From contig NZ_CP136628.1 in the NCBI RefSeq assembly GCF_032918005.1, positions 3,953,501-4,017,500 of the forward strand: DNA of 64,000 nucleotides, written 5' to 3'. The notes below the pieces were generated by a model that saw only the letters and a program-made list of their open reading frames with translations, did no database searches and was not told the DNA's origin. Shown here piece after piece: positions 45,782 through 54,154 of the stretch. Each line of letters opens with the position of its first letter. Positions within the stretch are counted from its first letter, which is position 1. Both the position numbers and the translations under genes were made by a program. This DNA comes from Bradyrhizobium sp. NDS-1 (GTDB taxonomy: Bacteria; Pseudomonadota; Alphaproteobacteria; Rhizobiales; Xanthobacteraceae).

Positions 45782-47152
45782 ATGTCAGTTGTCGCCGAGT
45801 TGCTTTACTCGCGCCGCGTACCGCAGGTCGCGGTGCTGGCGCTGATTTCCTTCAGCTTCGCAGGGTGCAGCGCCGACATGTCGTCGCGGCTGTCCCAGTC
45901 GAACTTCTCCAATCCCTTTGCCTCAGACCAGACCGGTTCGGTGCAGCAGGCGCCGCCGCAGCAGCGTGAGCTGCCGCAATATTCGCGGCCGCAGACGCAG
46001 CCCGGTTATTATCAGTCGCAGCCTTTGCCGCCGCCGGCGGTCTCCGCGCCGCAATCCTATCCCGCTGCGTCAGGTGGAGGGGTGTCCGGAGGCGGGCGCG
46101 GCGTCAGCTCCTACGCACCTCCGGCGCAGCCGCATCTGGAGACCACGGCCACCGTGCCGCCGCGCTCCGTTGCCGCCGCTCAGCCGGCTGGCGGGACCAA
46201 GATCATCGTCGGTACCAGCGACACGCTCGACGTGCTCGCCAAGCGCTACCACGTCACGCCGCAAGCGATCCTCGCCGCCAACGGCTACAAGGGCCCGCGC
46301 GCGCTCTCGCCCGGCCAGCAGCTCATCATCCCGCATCCGGCCACGGCCGCTGCGCCCGCACCTGCGCCGGCCCCGGTCGCGGCGGCTCCCGCTGCGAAGC
46401 CGGTTGCTGCCATGGCTGCGCCACCGAGCACCCACTTCGTCAATCATGGCGACACGCTCGCCAGCATTGCCCGCAAGAACCGTATTTCGTCGGCCGAGCT
46501 TGCTCGTGCCAACGGCCTCGATCCCTCAGCCAAGCTCAAGCTCGGCACCAGGCTGACCGTGCCCGGTGCCAAGACCGCCGCCGTTGCGGCTCCGGTCGCG
46601 GCAGCGCCGGTTGCGGGGACGCTGCAGCCGGTGGCCGCAGCTCCTGCGCCGGCCACCAAGATGGCGGCCGTTGCCGCACCGGTGCAGAGCGCGCGCCTGG
46701 CCCAGGCCACGACGAACGTCGAAGAGAAGCCCGCCGAGACCCCGGCGAAGGCCGCGGAGACCACCAGCGCGCTGCCGACCTTCCGCTGGCCGGTGCGCGG
46801 CAAGGTGGTCACGAGCTACGGCGCCAAGACAAACGGCAAGTCCAATGACGGCATCAATCTCGCGGTGCCCGAGGGGACGCCGGTCAAGGCTGCCGAAGAT
46901 GGTGTCGTCGCTTATTCCGGCAACGAGCTGAAGGGTTACGGCAATCTGGTCCTGGTTCGGCATTCCAACGGCTACGTCACCGCATATGCCCATGCGAGTG
47001 AGCTGCTGGTGAAGCGCGGCGATACCATCAAGCGCGGTCAGGTCATTGCCAAGTCGGGTCAATCCGGGGAAGTGGCGTCGCCGCAGCTCCACTTCGAGAT
47101 CCGCAAGGGATCGAGCCCGGTTGACCCGCTTCAATTCCTGAACGGGGCGTGA
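45782..47152 (+). CDS. nlpD: LysM/M23 murein hydrolase activator (NlpD/DipM-like)
   Basis: 456 aa. Lipoprotein-like N-terminus (VAVLALISFSFAGC), low-complexity Pro/Gln region, two LysM domains (about 140-185, KIIVGTSDTLDVLAKRYHV; and 218-262, FVNHGDTLASIARKNRI), Ala/Pro linkers, then an M23/LytM domain from about 340 (FRWPVRGKVVTSYGAK to LHFEIRKGSSPVDP). The first metal ligands of active LytM (HxxxD) are replaced by NDGIN, so the domain is probably non-catalytic and activates amidases, as in E. coli NlpD/EnvC. Follows surE and pcm. Confidence 0.9.
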   Translation: MSVVAELLYSRRVPQVAVLALISFSFAGCSADMSSRLSQSNFSNPFASDQTGSVQQAPPQQRELPQYSRPQTQPGYYQSQPLPPPAVSAPQSYPAASGGGVSGGGRGVSSYAPPAQPHLETTATVPPRSVAAAQPAGGTKIIVGTSDTLDVLAKRYHVTPQAILAANGYKGPRALSPGQQLIIPHPATAAAPAPAPAPVAAAPAAKPVAAMAAPPSTHFVNHGDTLASIARKNRISSAELARANGLDPSAKLKLGTRLTVPGAKTAAVAAPVAAAPVAGTLQPVAAAPAPATKMAAVAAPVQSARLAQATTNVEEKPAETPAKAAETTSALPTFRWPVRGKVVTSYGAKTNGKSNDGINLAVPEGTPVKAAEDGVVAYSGNELKGYGNLVLVRHSNGYVTAYAHASELLVKRGDTIKRGQVIAKSGQSGEVASPQLHFEIRKGSSPVDPLQFLNGA

Positions 47153-47174
47153 GGCCGAAGTTGCCTCCGTATGA

Positions 47175-47286
47175 ACAGTGTCGTCGCCCGGCTTGACCGG
47201 GCGACCCAGTATTCAAGAGACAGTTATTGTTGAGCCGATAAGCCGCGGCGTACTGGATTCCCCGCTTTCGCGGGGAATGACAGTTG
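47175..47286. repeat. Dispersed palindromic repeat, family A (copy 3)
   Basis: CAGTGTCGTCGCCCGGCTTG, a GGGCGACCCAGTATTC segment, GCCGCGGCGTACTGGATTCC and the hairpin CCCCGCTTTCGCGGGG before AATGACAG. Lies between the convergent NlpD-like and DUF815 genes, where the hairpin could serve as a two-way terminator. Confidence 0.75.
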
Positions 47287-47306
47287 GGGTCGCGCGTTCG
47301 CTTTGG

Positions 47307-48299
47307 CTACGTCGCCGTCAGCTTCACGCCCAGCCGGCCCGCCAGCTCTTGCACGAACTGCCAGGCGACACGGCCCGAGCGTGAGCCGCGGGTGGTCGAC
47401 CATTCCAGCGCCTCGCGCTCTAGCGCCTCGTCGTCGACCTCAATGCCGAAATGGCTGCAATAGCCGCGTACCATGGCGAGATATTCGTCCTGGCTGCAGC
47501 GGTGGAAGCCGAGCCAGAGGCCGAAGCGATCCGACAGTGAGACCTTCTCCTCGACCGCTTCGCCGGGATTGATCGCGGTGGAGCGCTCGTTCTCGATCAT
47601 CTCCCGTGCGAGCAGATGGCGGCGGTTCGAGGTGGCGTAGAGGATGACGTTCTCGGGCCGGCCCTCGATGCCGCCTTCGAGCACCGCCTTCAGCGACTTG
47701 TACGAGGCGTCGTTGCCGTCGAATGAGAGATCGTCGCAGAACACGATGAAGCGGAAGGCGGAGGCCCGAAGCTGCTCCATCAGCGCGGGCAGGCTTTCGA
47801 TGTCCTCGCGATGGATCTCGATCAGCTTCAGCTTGTCGGCCGGCCTTCGCTCCGCGTTGATGCTGGCATGCGCGGCCTTCACCAGCGACGATTTGCCCAT
47901 CCCGCGTGCGCCCCAGAGCAGCGCGTTGTTGGCGGGTAGGCCGTTGGCGAAGCGCTCGGTGTTCTCCATCAGGATGTCGCGCATCCGGTCGACGCCCTTC
48001 AGCAGGAACAACTCGACGCGGCTGACCCGCGGCACGGCCGCAAGGCGGCCGTCGGGATGCCAGACATAGGCATCCGCCTGTTTGAACGACTCCGCGGAGA
48101 CGGCCGGCTTGCCCTGGGCGGACAGGTGCGCCGCAATGGTCTCCAGCGCGCGGACGATGCGCTCCTGGGAGAGGTCGGGCGCTGCCTCGAGGGCCCCACT
48201 GGTCGTCGCCTTGGGGCGATTTGCCGCGACGCGGGCGGGCTTTCTGGCAGGTGTACGGGGGCCTTTGCCGGCCGGGCTTTTGCTGAGGTTTTTGGGCAT
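47307..48299 (-). CDS. DUF815-type P-loop ATPase
   Basis: 330 aa AAA-like ATPase of the DUF815 family. Basic N-terminus (GKGPRTPARKPARVAANRP), then Walker A LLWGARGMGKSSLVKA, Walker B FIVFCDDLSFDG and a sensor-like VILYATSNRRHLL. Function unknown; often next to nlpD or yajC in alphaproteobacteria. AGGAA lies 8 nt upstream of the ATG at 48299. Divergent from yajC. Confidence 0.9.
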   Translation of the reverse strand: MPKNLSKSPAGKGPRTPARKPARVAANRPKATTSGALEAAPDLSQERIVRALETIAAHLSAQGKPAVSAESFKQADAYVWHPDGRLAAVPRVSRVELFLLKGVDRMRDILMENTERFANGLPANNALLWGARGMGKSSLVKAAHASINAERRPADKLKLIEIHREDIESLPALMEQLRASAFRFIVFCDDLSFDGNDASYKSLKAVLEGGIEGRPENVILYATSNRRHLLAREMIENERSTAINPGEAVEEKVSLSDRFGLWLGFHRCSQDEYLAMVRGYCSHFGIEVDDEALEREALEWSTTRGSRSGRVAWQFVQELAGRLGVKLTAT

Positions 48300-48480
48300 G
48301 TCCGAAGTTCCTGAGAACGCAGCCTTATCGGGCCTGAGGACTCGCCGCAAGGTGGCTAAAAGGGCGGTCTGGCAGCGTTGCAATTGGGGCAATGGCCGCT
48401 ATAGTCCGCGCGAATTTGACCGAGCCGGTCGCCTTTGAGGGCCTGACCGGCTTTCCCCCGTTCTCACGAGGATCGTCCGA

Positions 48481-48858
48481 ATGTTCATTACTCCTGCGTA
48501 TGCCCAGGCCGCGGGCGCCGGCGACACCAACAGCATGTTGATGTCGCTGCTGCCGTTCGCCCTGATCTTCGTGATCATGTACTTCCTGATTCTGCGCCCG
48601 CAGCAGAAGAAGGTCCGCGACCACGCCGACCTGGTGAAGAACATCCGCCGCGGCGACACCGTCGTGACCTCGGGCGGCCTCGTCGGCAAGGTCACCAAGG
48701 TCGTCGATGACGACCAGATCGAGTTCGAGATTTCCGACGGCGTGCGGGTGCGGCAGATGCGCCAGATGATCTCCGGCGTGCGCGCCAAGGGCGAGCCGGC
48801 CAAGGAATCCAAGGAAAGCGCGAAGGACGCCGCCAAGGACGACGCTGCGTCGAAGTGA
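48481..48858 (+). CDS. yajC: Preprotein translocase subunit YajC
   Basis: 125 aa accessory subunit of SecDF-YajC. One membrane helix (LMSLLPFALIFVIMYFLILRPQQKK, read in two parts) with the diagnostic LRPQQKK, then the GDTVVTSGGLVGKVTKV beta domain and a Lys/Ala-rich tail. First gene of yajC-secD-secF. Confidence 0.96.
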   Translation: MFITPAYAQAAGAGDTNSMLMSLLPFALIFVIMYFLILRPQQKKVRDHADLVKNIRRGDTVVTSGGLVGKVTKVVDDDQIEFEISDGVRVRQMRQMISGVRAKGEPAKESKESAKDAAKDDAASK

Positions 48859-48905
48859 GCGCTTCCGCGAGCATCTCAAGTCTCCTGATCTGACAGGTCT
48901 AGTCG

Positions 48906-50510
48906 ATGTTGTATTTCACGCGGTGGAAGGCGCTCGGGATCATCCTGACGGCGCTGATCGTGTGCCTCTGCGCGGTCCCGAACTTCTTTCCCGAGGCCCA
49001 GGTCAAGACCTGGCCAGCCTGGGCGCAGCGTCGGCTCGTGCTCGGCCTCGACCTTCAGGGCGGCTCCTATCTGCTGCTCGAGGTTGATTCCAACTACGTG
49101 AAGAAGGAGCGGCTCGATCAGGTCCGCGACGACGTTCGCCGGACGCTGCGCGATGCCAAGATCGGCTTCACCGGCGGTGTCACCGTGCGCAACGACGCGG
49201 TCGAGGTTCGCATCACCAAGGAATCCGACGTTCAGCCTGCGCTCGCCAAGCTGCGGGAGCTGTCGCAGCCGCTGGGCGGTCTGATGGGATCCAGCGGTCA
49301 GCGCGACCTCGAGGTCGCCGATGCCGGCGGCGGGGTGATCCGCCTGAACGTCCCGCAGGCCGCAACGCTCGATCGCCTGCGCAAGACCATCGAGCAGTCG
49401 ATCCAGATCGTCGAGCGCCGCGTCAACGAGCTCGGCACCGTCGAGCCCGTGATCCAGCGCCAAGGCAACGACCGCATCCTGGTGCAGGTCCCCGGCCTGC
49501 AGGATCCGACCCGCCTGAAGGAACTGCTGGGCCGGACCGCGAAGATGGAATTCCGCATGGTCGATGCCTCCGTGCCGCCGGACCAGGCGCAAGCGGGCAG
49601 AGTGCCGCCGGAATCCGAACTGCTGATGAGCGCCTCGCCGCCACCGACCCCCTATGTGGTCAAGAAGCAGGTGCTGGTCGCCGGCGGCGACCTGACCGAC
49701 GCCCAGGCGAGCTTCGACCAGCGTACGGGTGAGCCGGTCGTCAGCTTCAAGTTCAACACCTCGGGCGCGCGCAAGTTCTCGCAGGCGACGCAGGAGAACG
49801 TCGGGCTGCCGTTCGCCATCGTTCTGGACAACAAGGTGATCTCGGCGCCCGTCATCCGAGAGCCCATCACCGGCGGCCAGGGGCAGATCTCCGGTAGCTT
49901 CACCGTGCAATCTGCCAACGATCTTGCGATCCTCTTGCGCGCCGGCGCGCTGCCGGCGCCGCTGACCGTGGTCGAGGAGCGCACCGTCGGTCCAGGCCTC
50001 GGCCAGGACTCGATCGAGAAGGGCGAACTGGCGGCCTATGTCGGCTCGATCCTCGTCATCGTCTTCATGCTGTTGACCTACCGGCTGTTCGGGGTGTTCG
50101 CCAACATCGCGGTGGCCATCAACGTCGCCATGATCTTCGGCCTGTTGTCGCTACTCAATGCCACCCTGACGCTGCCCGGGATCGCCGGCATCGTGCTCAC
50201 CGTCGGCATCGCGGTCGATTCCAACGTGCTGATCTACGAGCGCATCCGCGAGGAGCTGCGCGGCGGCCGCAATGCGATCTCGGCGATCGACGCCGGCTTC
50301 AAACGGGCGCTCGCGACCATCCTCGATTCCAACATCACCACCTTCATTGCTGCCGCGGTGCTGTTCTACATCGGCACCGGCCCGGTGCGCGGCTTTGCCG
50401 TGACGCTCGGCATCGGCATCATCACCACGGTGTTCACCGCTTTCACCCTGACCCGGCTGATCGTCGCCTGGTGGGTGCGGTGGAAGCGGCCGCAGAGCGT
50501 GCCGATCTAG
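48906..50510 (+). CDS. secD: Protein translocase subunit SecD
   Basis: 534-aa RND-type membrane protein that uses the proton gradient to aid Sec export. TM1 at about 10-27, periplasmic P1 domain with LGLDLQGGSYLLLEV and EQSIQIVERRVNELGTVEPVIQRQG, then five C-terminal helices with GIAVDSNVLIYERIREELR (TM4 motif). A 48-bp gap from yajC. Confidence 0.97.
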   Translation: MLYFTRWKALGIILTALIVCLCAVPNFFPEAQVKTWPAWAQRRLVLGLDLQGGSYLLLEVDSNYVKKERLDQVRDDVRRTLRDAKIGFTGGVTVRNDAVEVRITKESDVQPALAKLRELSQPLGGLMGSSGQRDLEVADAGGGVIRLNVPQAATLDRLRKTIEQSIQIVERRVNELGTVEPVIQRQGNDRILVQVPGLQDPTRLKELLGRTAKMEFRMVDASVPPDQAQAGRVPPESELLMSASPPPTPYVVKKQVLVAGGDLTDAQASFDQRTGEPVVSFKFNTSGARKFSQATQENVGLPFAIVLDNKVISAPVIREPITGGQGQISGSFTVQSANDLAILLRAGALPAPLTVVEERTVGPGLGQDSIEKGELAAYVGSILVIVFMLLTYRLFGVFANIAVAINVAMIFGLLSLLNATLTLPGIAGIVLTVGIAVDSNVLIYERIREELRGGRNAISAIDAGFKRALATILDSNITTFIAAAVLFYIGTGPVRGFAVTLGIGIITTVFTAFTLTRLIVAWWVRWKRPQSVPI

Positions 50511-50520
50511 GAGCCTGATC

Positions 50521-51540
50521 GTGACTCAGACCGTTCTCATCGGGCTCGGCGTCCTCATCGCCATCCTCACCGTGGTCTCGGCGTTCGGCTGGCTGCCGTC
50601 GCTGCGCATCGTTCCCGACGATACGCATTTCGACTTCACGCGCTTCCGTCGCATCAGTTTTCCGATCTCGGCCGCGCTGTCGATCGTCGCGATCGTGCTG
50701 TTCTTCACCCATGGCCTGAATTTCGGCATCGACTTCCGCGGCGGTACGCTGCTGGAAGTGAAGGCAAAGTCGGGCGCAGCCGACATCGCTGCGATGCGCA
50801 CGACGCTCGATGCCTTGCGTCTCGGCGAAGTGCAGTTGCAGCAGTTCGGCGGACCCGAGAACGTCCTGATCCGCGTCGCGGAGCAGCCGGGTGGCGACGC
50901 CGCCCAGCAGGAGGCCGTGCAGAAGGTCCGCAACGCGCTTGGCGATTCCGTGGAATATCGCCGCGTCGAGGTGGTCGGCCCGCGCGTCTCCGGCGAATTG
51001 CTGGCCTTCGGCATGCTCGGCCTGATGCTCGCGATCTTCGGCATCCTGATCTATCTCTGGTTCCGGTTCGAATGGCAGTTCGCGCTGGGCGCCATGATCG
51101 CCAACGTCCACGACATCGTGCTGACGATCGGCTTCATGTCGATCAGTCAGGTCGATTTCGACCTGACCAGCATCGCGGCGCTGCTCACCATTCTCGGCTA
51201 TTCGCTCAACGACACCGTCGTCATCTACGACCGTATCCGCGAGATGCTGCGCCGCTACAAGAAGATGCCGATGCCGCAGCTTCTCAACGAGTCCATCAAC
51301 TCGACGCTGTCGCGCTCGATCATCACCCACGTCACCGTGACGCTGGCGCTGCTCGCGCTGCTCTTGTTCGGCGGTCACGCGATCCACAGCTTCACCGCGG
51401 TGATGATGTTCGGCGTGGTGCTGGTGGGCACCTATACGTCGATCTTCATTGCGGCCCCGATCCTGATCTATCTCGGCGTCGGCGAGCACCGCGAGGATGC
51501 GAAAGAAGAGACTCCGCCGGCGAAGAAAAGCAAGGCATGA
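50521..51540 (+). CDS. secF: Protein translocase subunit SecF
   Basis: 339 aa SecF with the N-terminal FDFTRFRRISFPISAALS helix, NFGIDFRGGTLLEV periplasmic start and GYSLNDTVVIYDRIREMLR. Starts with GTG; its Shine-Dalgarno AGGAG overlaps the secD stop codon (TAGGAG), so the two are coupled. Confidence 0.97.
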   Translation: MTQTVLIGLGVLIAILTVVSAFGWLPSLRIVPDDTHFDFTRFRRISFPISAALSIVAIVLFFTHGLNFGIDFRGGTLLEVKAKSGAADIAAMRTTLDALRLGEVQLQQFGGPENVLIRVAEQPGGDAAQQEAVQKVRNALGDSVEYRRVEVVGPRVSGELLAFGMLGLMLAIFGILIYLWFRFEWQFALGAMIANVHDIVLTIGFMSISQVDFDLTSIAALLTILGYSLNDTVVIYDRIREMLRRYKKMPMPQLLNESINSTLSRSIITHVTVTLALLALLLFGGHAIHSFTAVMMFGVVLVGTYTSIFIAAPILIYLGVGEHREDAKEETPPAKKSKA

Positions 51541-51600
51541 TCCGAACCGCATGCCCTCGCACGAGTTGGCGAGGGCAGTAAGCTCATTCGGACCAAGCTC

Positions 51601-51984
51601 ATGGCCGGCGATCCCAACGCTCCCCATTTCCCGCGCTCGGCGCCGATCGAAGCCTATGGCAAGGGCGGCTTCGCCTTTGCCGGCATGTCGCATCGCGGCT
51701 CGCTGCTCTGCCTGCCGGAGGCGATCTGGGCCTGGGACGTAATGGATCCCCAGAAGATCGACCGCTATTCGCTGGATCGGGTCTTCACGGCCGCCAACAG
51801 CATCGACACGCTCCTGATCGGCACCGGAACCGGGGTTTGGCTGCCGCCGCCGGAGCTGCGCCAGGCGCTCAAGGCGGTGAGGGTGGTGCTGGACACGATG
51901 CAGACCGGTCCTGCCGTGCGCACCTACAACATCATGATCGGCGAACGGCGGCGGGTTGCCGCTGCGCTGATCGCGGTACCATGA
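51601..51984 (+). CDS. Mth938/NDUFAF3-like protein
   Basis: 127-aa MTH938 (DUF498) domain protein. Characteristic blocks: PIEAYGKGGFAFAGMSHRGSLL split over the N-terminus, IDTLLIGTGTGVWLPPPEL and GPAVRTYNIMIGERRRVAAALIAV. The human member NDUFAF3 is a respiratory complex I assembly factor. Lies directly after secF and seven bases before a gene for an NDUFAF6-like protein, so an assembly role is plausible here too. Confidence 0.88.
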   Translation: MAGDPNAPHFPRSAPIEAYGKGGFAFAGMSHRGSLLCLPEAIWAWDVMDPQKIDRYSLDRVFTAANSIDTLLIGTGTGVWLPPPELRQALKAVRVVLDTMQTGPAVRTYNIMIGERRRVAAALIAVP

Positions 51985-51991
51985 ACAGCAC

Positions 51992-52855
51992 ATGAGCAGC
52001 ACCGCGCCGCCGCCCGATTCGGCTGCCTTCTGCGCCGATCTCGTGCGCAGCCATGACTTTCCGCGCTATGCTGCGACCCTGTTCGCGCCCGCCGCCGAGC
52101 GTCGCGCATTGCTGGCGCTCTACGCCTTCAATGTCGAGATCGTCCGTGTCCGCGACCAGGTGAGCCAACCCTTGCCCGGCGAAATCCGCTTTCAATGGTG
52201 GACCGACCTGTTTTCGGGCCTGGTCCACGGCAGTGCCGAGGGCAATCCGGTCGCAGCCGAGCTGCTGCGTGCGATCCGTGATTTCGACCTGCCGGTCGAG
52301 CCGCTGTCGCTGCTCGTCGACGAGCACCAGTTCGACCTCTACAACGACCCCATGCCGACGCTGGCGGCGCTGGAGGGCTATCTGGCCGCCACCTGTTCGG
52401 CGTTATTTGGTCTGGCGGCTCAGGTCCTGGGGCCGCCATCGGAGGCGGCCCAGCATCTCGCCCGTCATGCGGGACTGGCGCAGGGCATCGTGCAGGTCAT
52501 CACGAACCTGCCGCGCGATGCATCGCACCGGCAGCTGTTCCTGCCGCAGCAGGTGCTGGCGAGCCACGGCTGCCAGATGGAGGATTTGTTTGCCGGCAAG
52601 GACACGCCGAACCTGCGCGCCGTGCTGGAGCAGCTCGCGGGCGAGGCCCAGCAGCATTTGACCACGGCCTTGTCGCTGCTGGCGCAAGTGCCGGTCGCGG
52701 TGCGTCCGGCGTTTCTGCCGCTGAGCCAGGTGAGGGCCGATCTCAAGCGCCTGGCGCACCCGGGCCGCAATCCGTTCGCGCCGCAGCCGACGTCGCGGCT
52801 GGGCACGCTCTGGACGCTGTGGCGGGCTTCACGTTCCCGGGAATTTACCAAATAG
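51992..52855 (+). CDS. Squalene/phytoene synthase-family protein, NDUFAF6-like
   Basis: 287 aa of the squalene/phytoene synthase fold. The isoprenyl-diphosphate-binding Asp-rich motifs are not intact: the first is reduced to VRVRDQVSQ and no second DxxxD is apparent. Instead RALLALYAFNVEIVRVRD, EIRFQWWTDL and HAGLAQGIVQVITNLPRDA match NDUFAF6, a complex I assembly factor. Cotranscribed with the NDUFAF3-like gene. Enzymatic synthase activity is unlikely on this evidence. Confidence 0.8.
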   Translation: MSSTAPPPDSAAFCADLVRSHDFPRYAATLFAPAAERRALLALYAFNVEIVRVRDQVSQPLPGEIRFQWWTDLFSGLVHGSAEGNPVAAELLRAIRDFDLPVEPLSLLVDEHQFDLYNDPMPTLAALEGYLAATCSALFGLAAQVLGPPSEAAQHLARHAGLAQGIVQVITNLPRDASHRQLFLPQQVLASHGCQMEDLFAGKDTPNLRAVLEQLAGEAQQHLTTALSLLAQVPVAVRPAFLPLSQVRADLKRLAHPGRNPFAPQPTSRLGTLWTLWRASRSREFTK

Positions 52856-52900
52856 CGGCTGGCATATCGCCTCGCACCGTCGGATGCTCTATGCTGTCCC

Positions 52901-54145
52901 ATGGCTGAGTTCTCCCAAAGCACGTCGCCCGACCTGAGCGGTTTTCAGGTCGCGCCAGGCGACATTCATGCCGCCGCCGACACCATCCGGGGTGCGGTCG
53001 TCGAGACGCCCTGCAGCTACAGCCGCACGCTGAGCAGCATCTGCGGCTGCGACATCTGGCTCAAATTCGAGAACCTTCAGTTCACCTCGTCCTTCAAGGA
53101 GCGAGGCGCGCTCAACCGCCTCACCGCGCTGTCGCCGGAGGAGCGTGCGCGCGGCGTCATCGCCATGTCGGCCGGAAACCACGCGCAGGGCGTTGCCTAT
53201 CACGCCAAGCGGCTCGGCATTCCCGCCACCATCGTCATGCCGATCGGTACGCCGATGGTGAAGATCGAGAACACTAGGCATCACGGCGCGGAAGTCGTCG
53301 TGACGGGCACGACGCTGGAGGAGGCGGCCGCGTTCGCTCGTCACCACGGCGAAGCCCGCGGCATGATCTTCGTCCACCCTTACGACGATCCGCTCGTGAT
53401 CGCAGGGCAGGGTACCGTCGGGCTGGAAATGATGAGGGCGGTGCCGGAGCTCGATACGCTGGTCGTCCCGATCGGCGGCGGCGGCTTGATCAGCGGCATC
53501 GGCATTGCCGCGAAATCGATCAAGCCGTCACTGCGCGTTCTGGGCGTCGAGGCCTGGCTCTATCCCTCGATGTACAACGCCATCCATGGCGGCAATCTGC
53601 CGGCGCGCGGCGATACGCTCGCCGAAGGCATCGCGGTGAAATCGCCCGGTAAGATCACCACCGAAATCGTCCGCCGCCTCGTCGACGACATCGCGCTCGT
53701 CAACGAGGCCGAGCTCGAGCGCGCCGTGGCGACCCTGATTTCGATCGAGAAGACGGTGGTCGAGGGCGCCGGCGCCGCCGGCCTCGCCGCGCTGATGTCC
53801 GATCCCTCCCGCTTTGCCGGCCAGAAGGTCGGTCTCGTGCTGAGCGGCGGCAACATCGACACGCGGCTGATCGCATCCGTCCTCACGCGTGAGCTGGCGC
53901 GCGAGGGGCGGCTGACGCAGCTCTCGCTCGATATTCCTGATCGCCCCGGGCAGCTCGCCGCCGTCGCGGCGCTGCTGGCTGAGGCCGGTGCCAACATCAT
54001 CGAGGTCTCGCACCAGCGGACGTTCTCCGACCTGCCGGCCAAGGCGACGTTGCTGCAGCTCGTCATCGAGACCCGCGACAGCGCGCATCTCGACGAGGTC
54101 ATGGCAAGGCTCAGCGCGTCCGGCTTGAGCGCGCGCTGCGCCTGA
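52901..54145 (+). CDS. ilvA: Threonine ammonia-lyase
   Basis: PLP enzyme that converts threonine to 2-oxobutanoate for isoleucine synthesis. 414 aa: catalytic domain with the PLP lysine in FTSSFKERGALN, SAGNHAQGVAYHA and GGGGLISG; a single ACT-like regulatory domain at the C-terminus (LSLDIPDRPGQLAAVAALLAEAGANIIEV). The short one-ACT form resembles catabolic/ACT-type threonine dehydratases; feedback behaviour cannot be told. Convergent with the aminotransferase gene. Confidence 0.93.
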   Translation: MAEFSQSTSPDLSGFQVAPGDIHAAADTIRGAVVETPCSYSRTLSSICGCDIWLKFENLQFTSSFKERGALNRLTALSPEERARGVIAMSAGNHAQGVAYHAKRLGIPATIVMPIGTPMVKIENTRHHGAEVVVTGTTLEEAAAFARHHGEARGMIFVHPYDDPLVIAGQGTVGLEMMRAVPELDTLVVPIGGGGLISGIGIAAKSIKPSLRVLGVEAWLYPSMYNAIHGGNLPARGDTLAEGIAVKSPGKITTEIVRRLVDDIALVNEAELERAVATLISIEKTVVEGAGAAGLAALMSDPSRFAGQKVGLVLSGGNIDTRLIASVLTRELAREGRLTQLSLDIPDRPGQLAAVAALLAEAGANIIEVSHQRTFSDLPAKATLLQLVIETRDSAHLDEVMARLSASGLSARCA

Positions 54146-54154
54146 CTCGCCCCA

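Noticed and set aside
51992..52855. Carotenoid or hopanoid biosynthesis gene (phytoene/squalene synthase)
   Set aside because: Asp-rich substrate motifs are missing and no crt or hpn genes are near; NDUFAF6-like assignment fits better.
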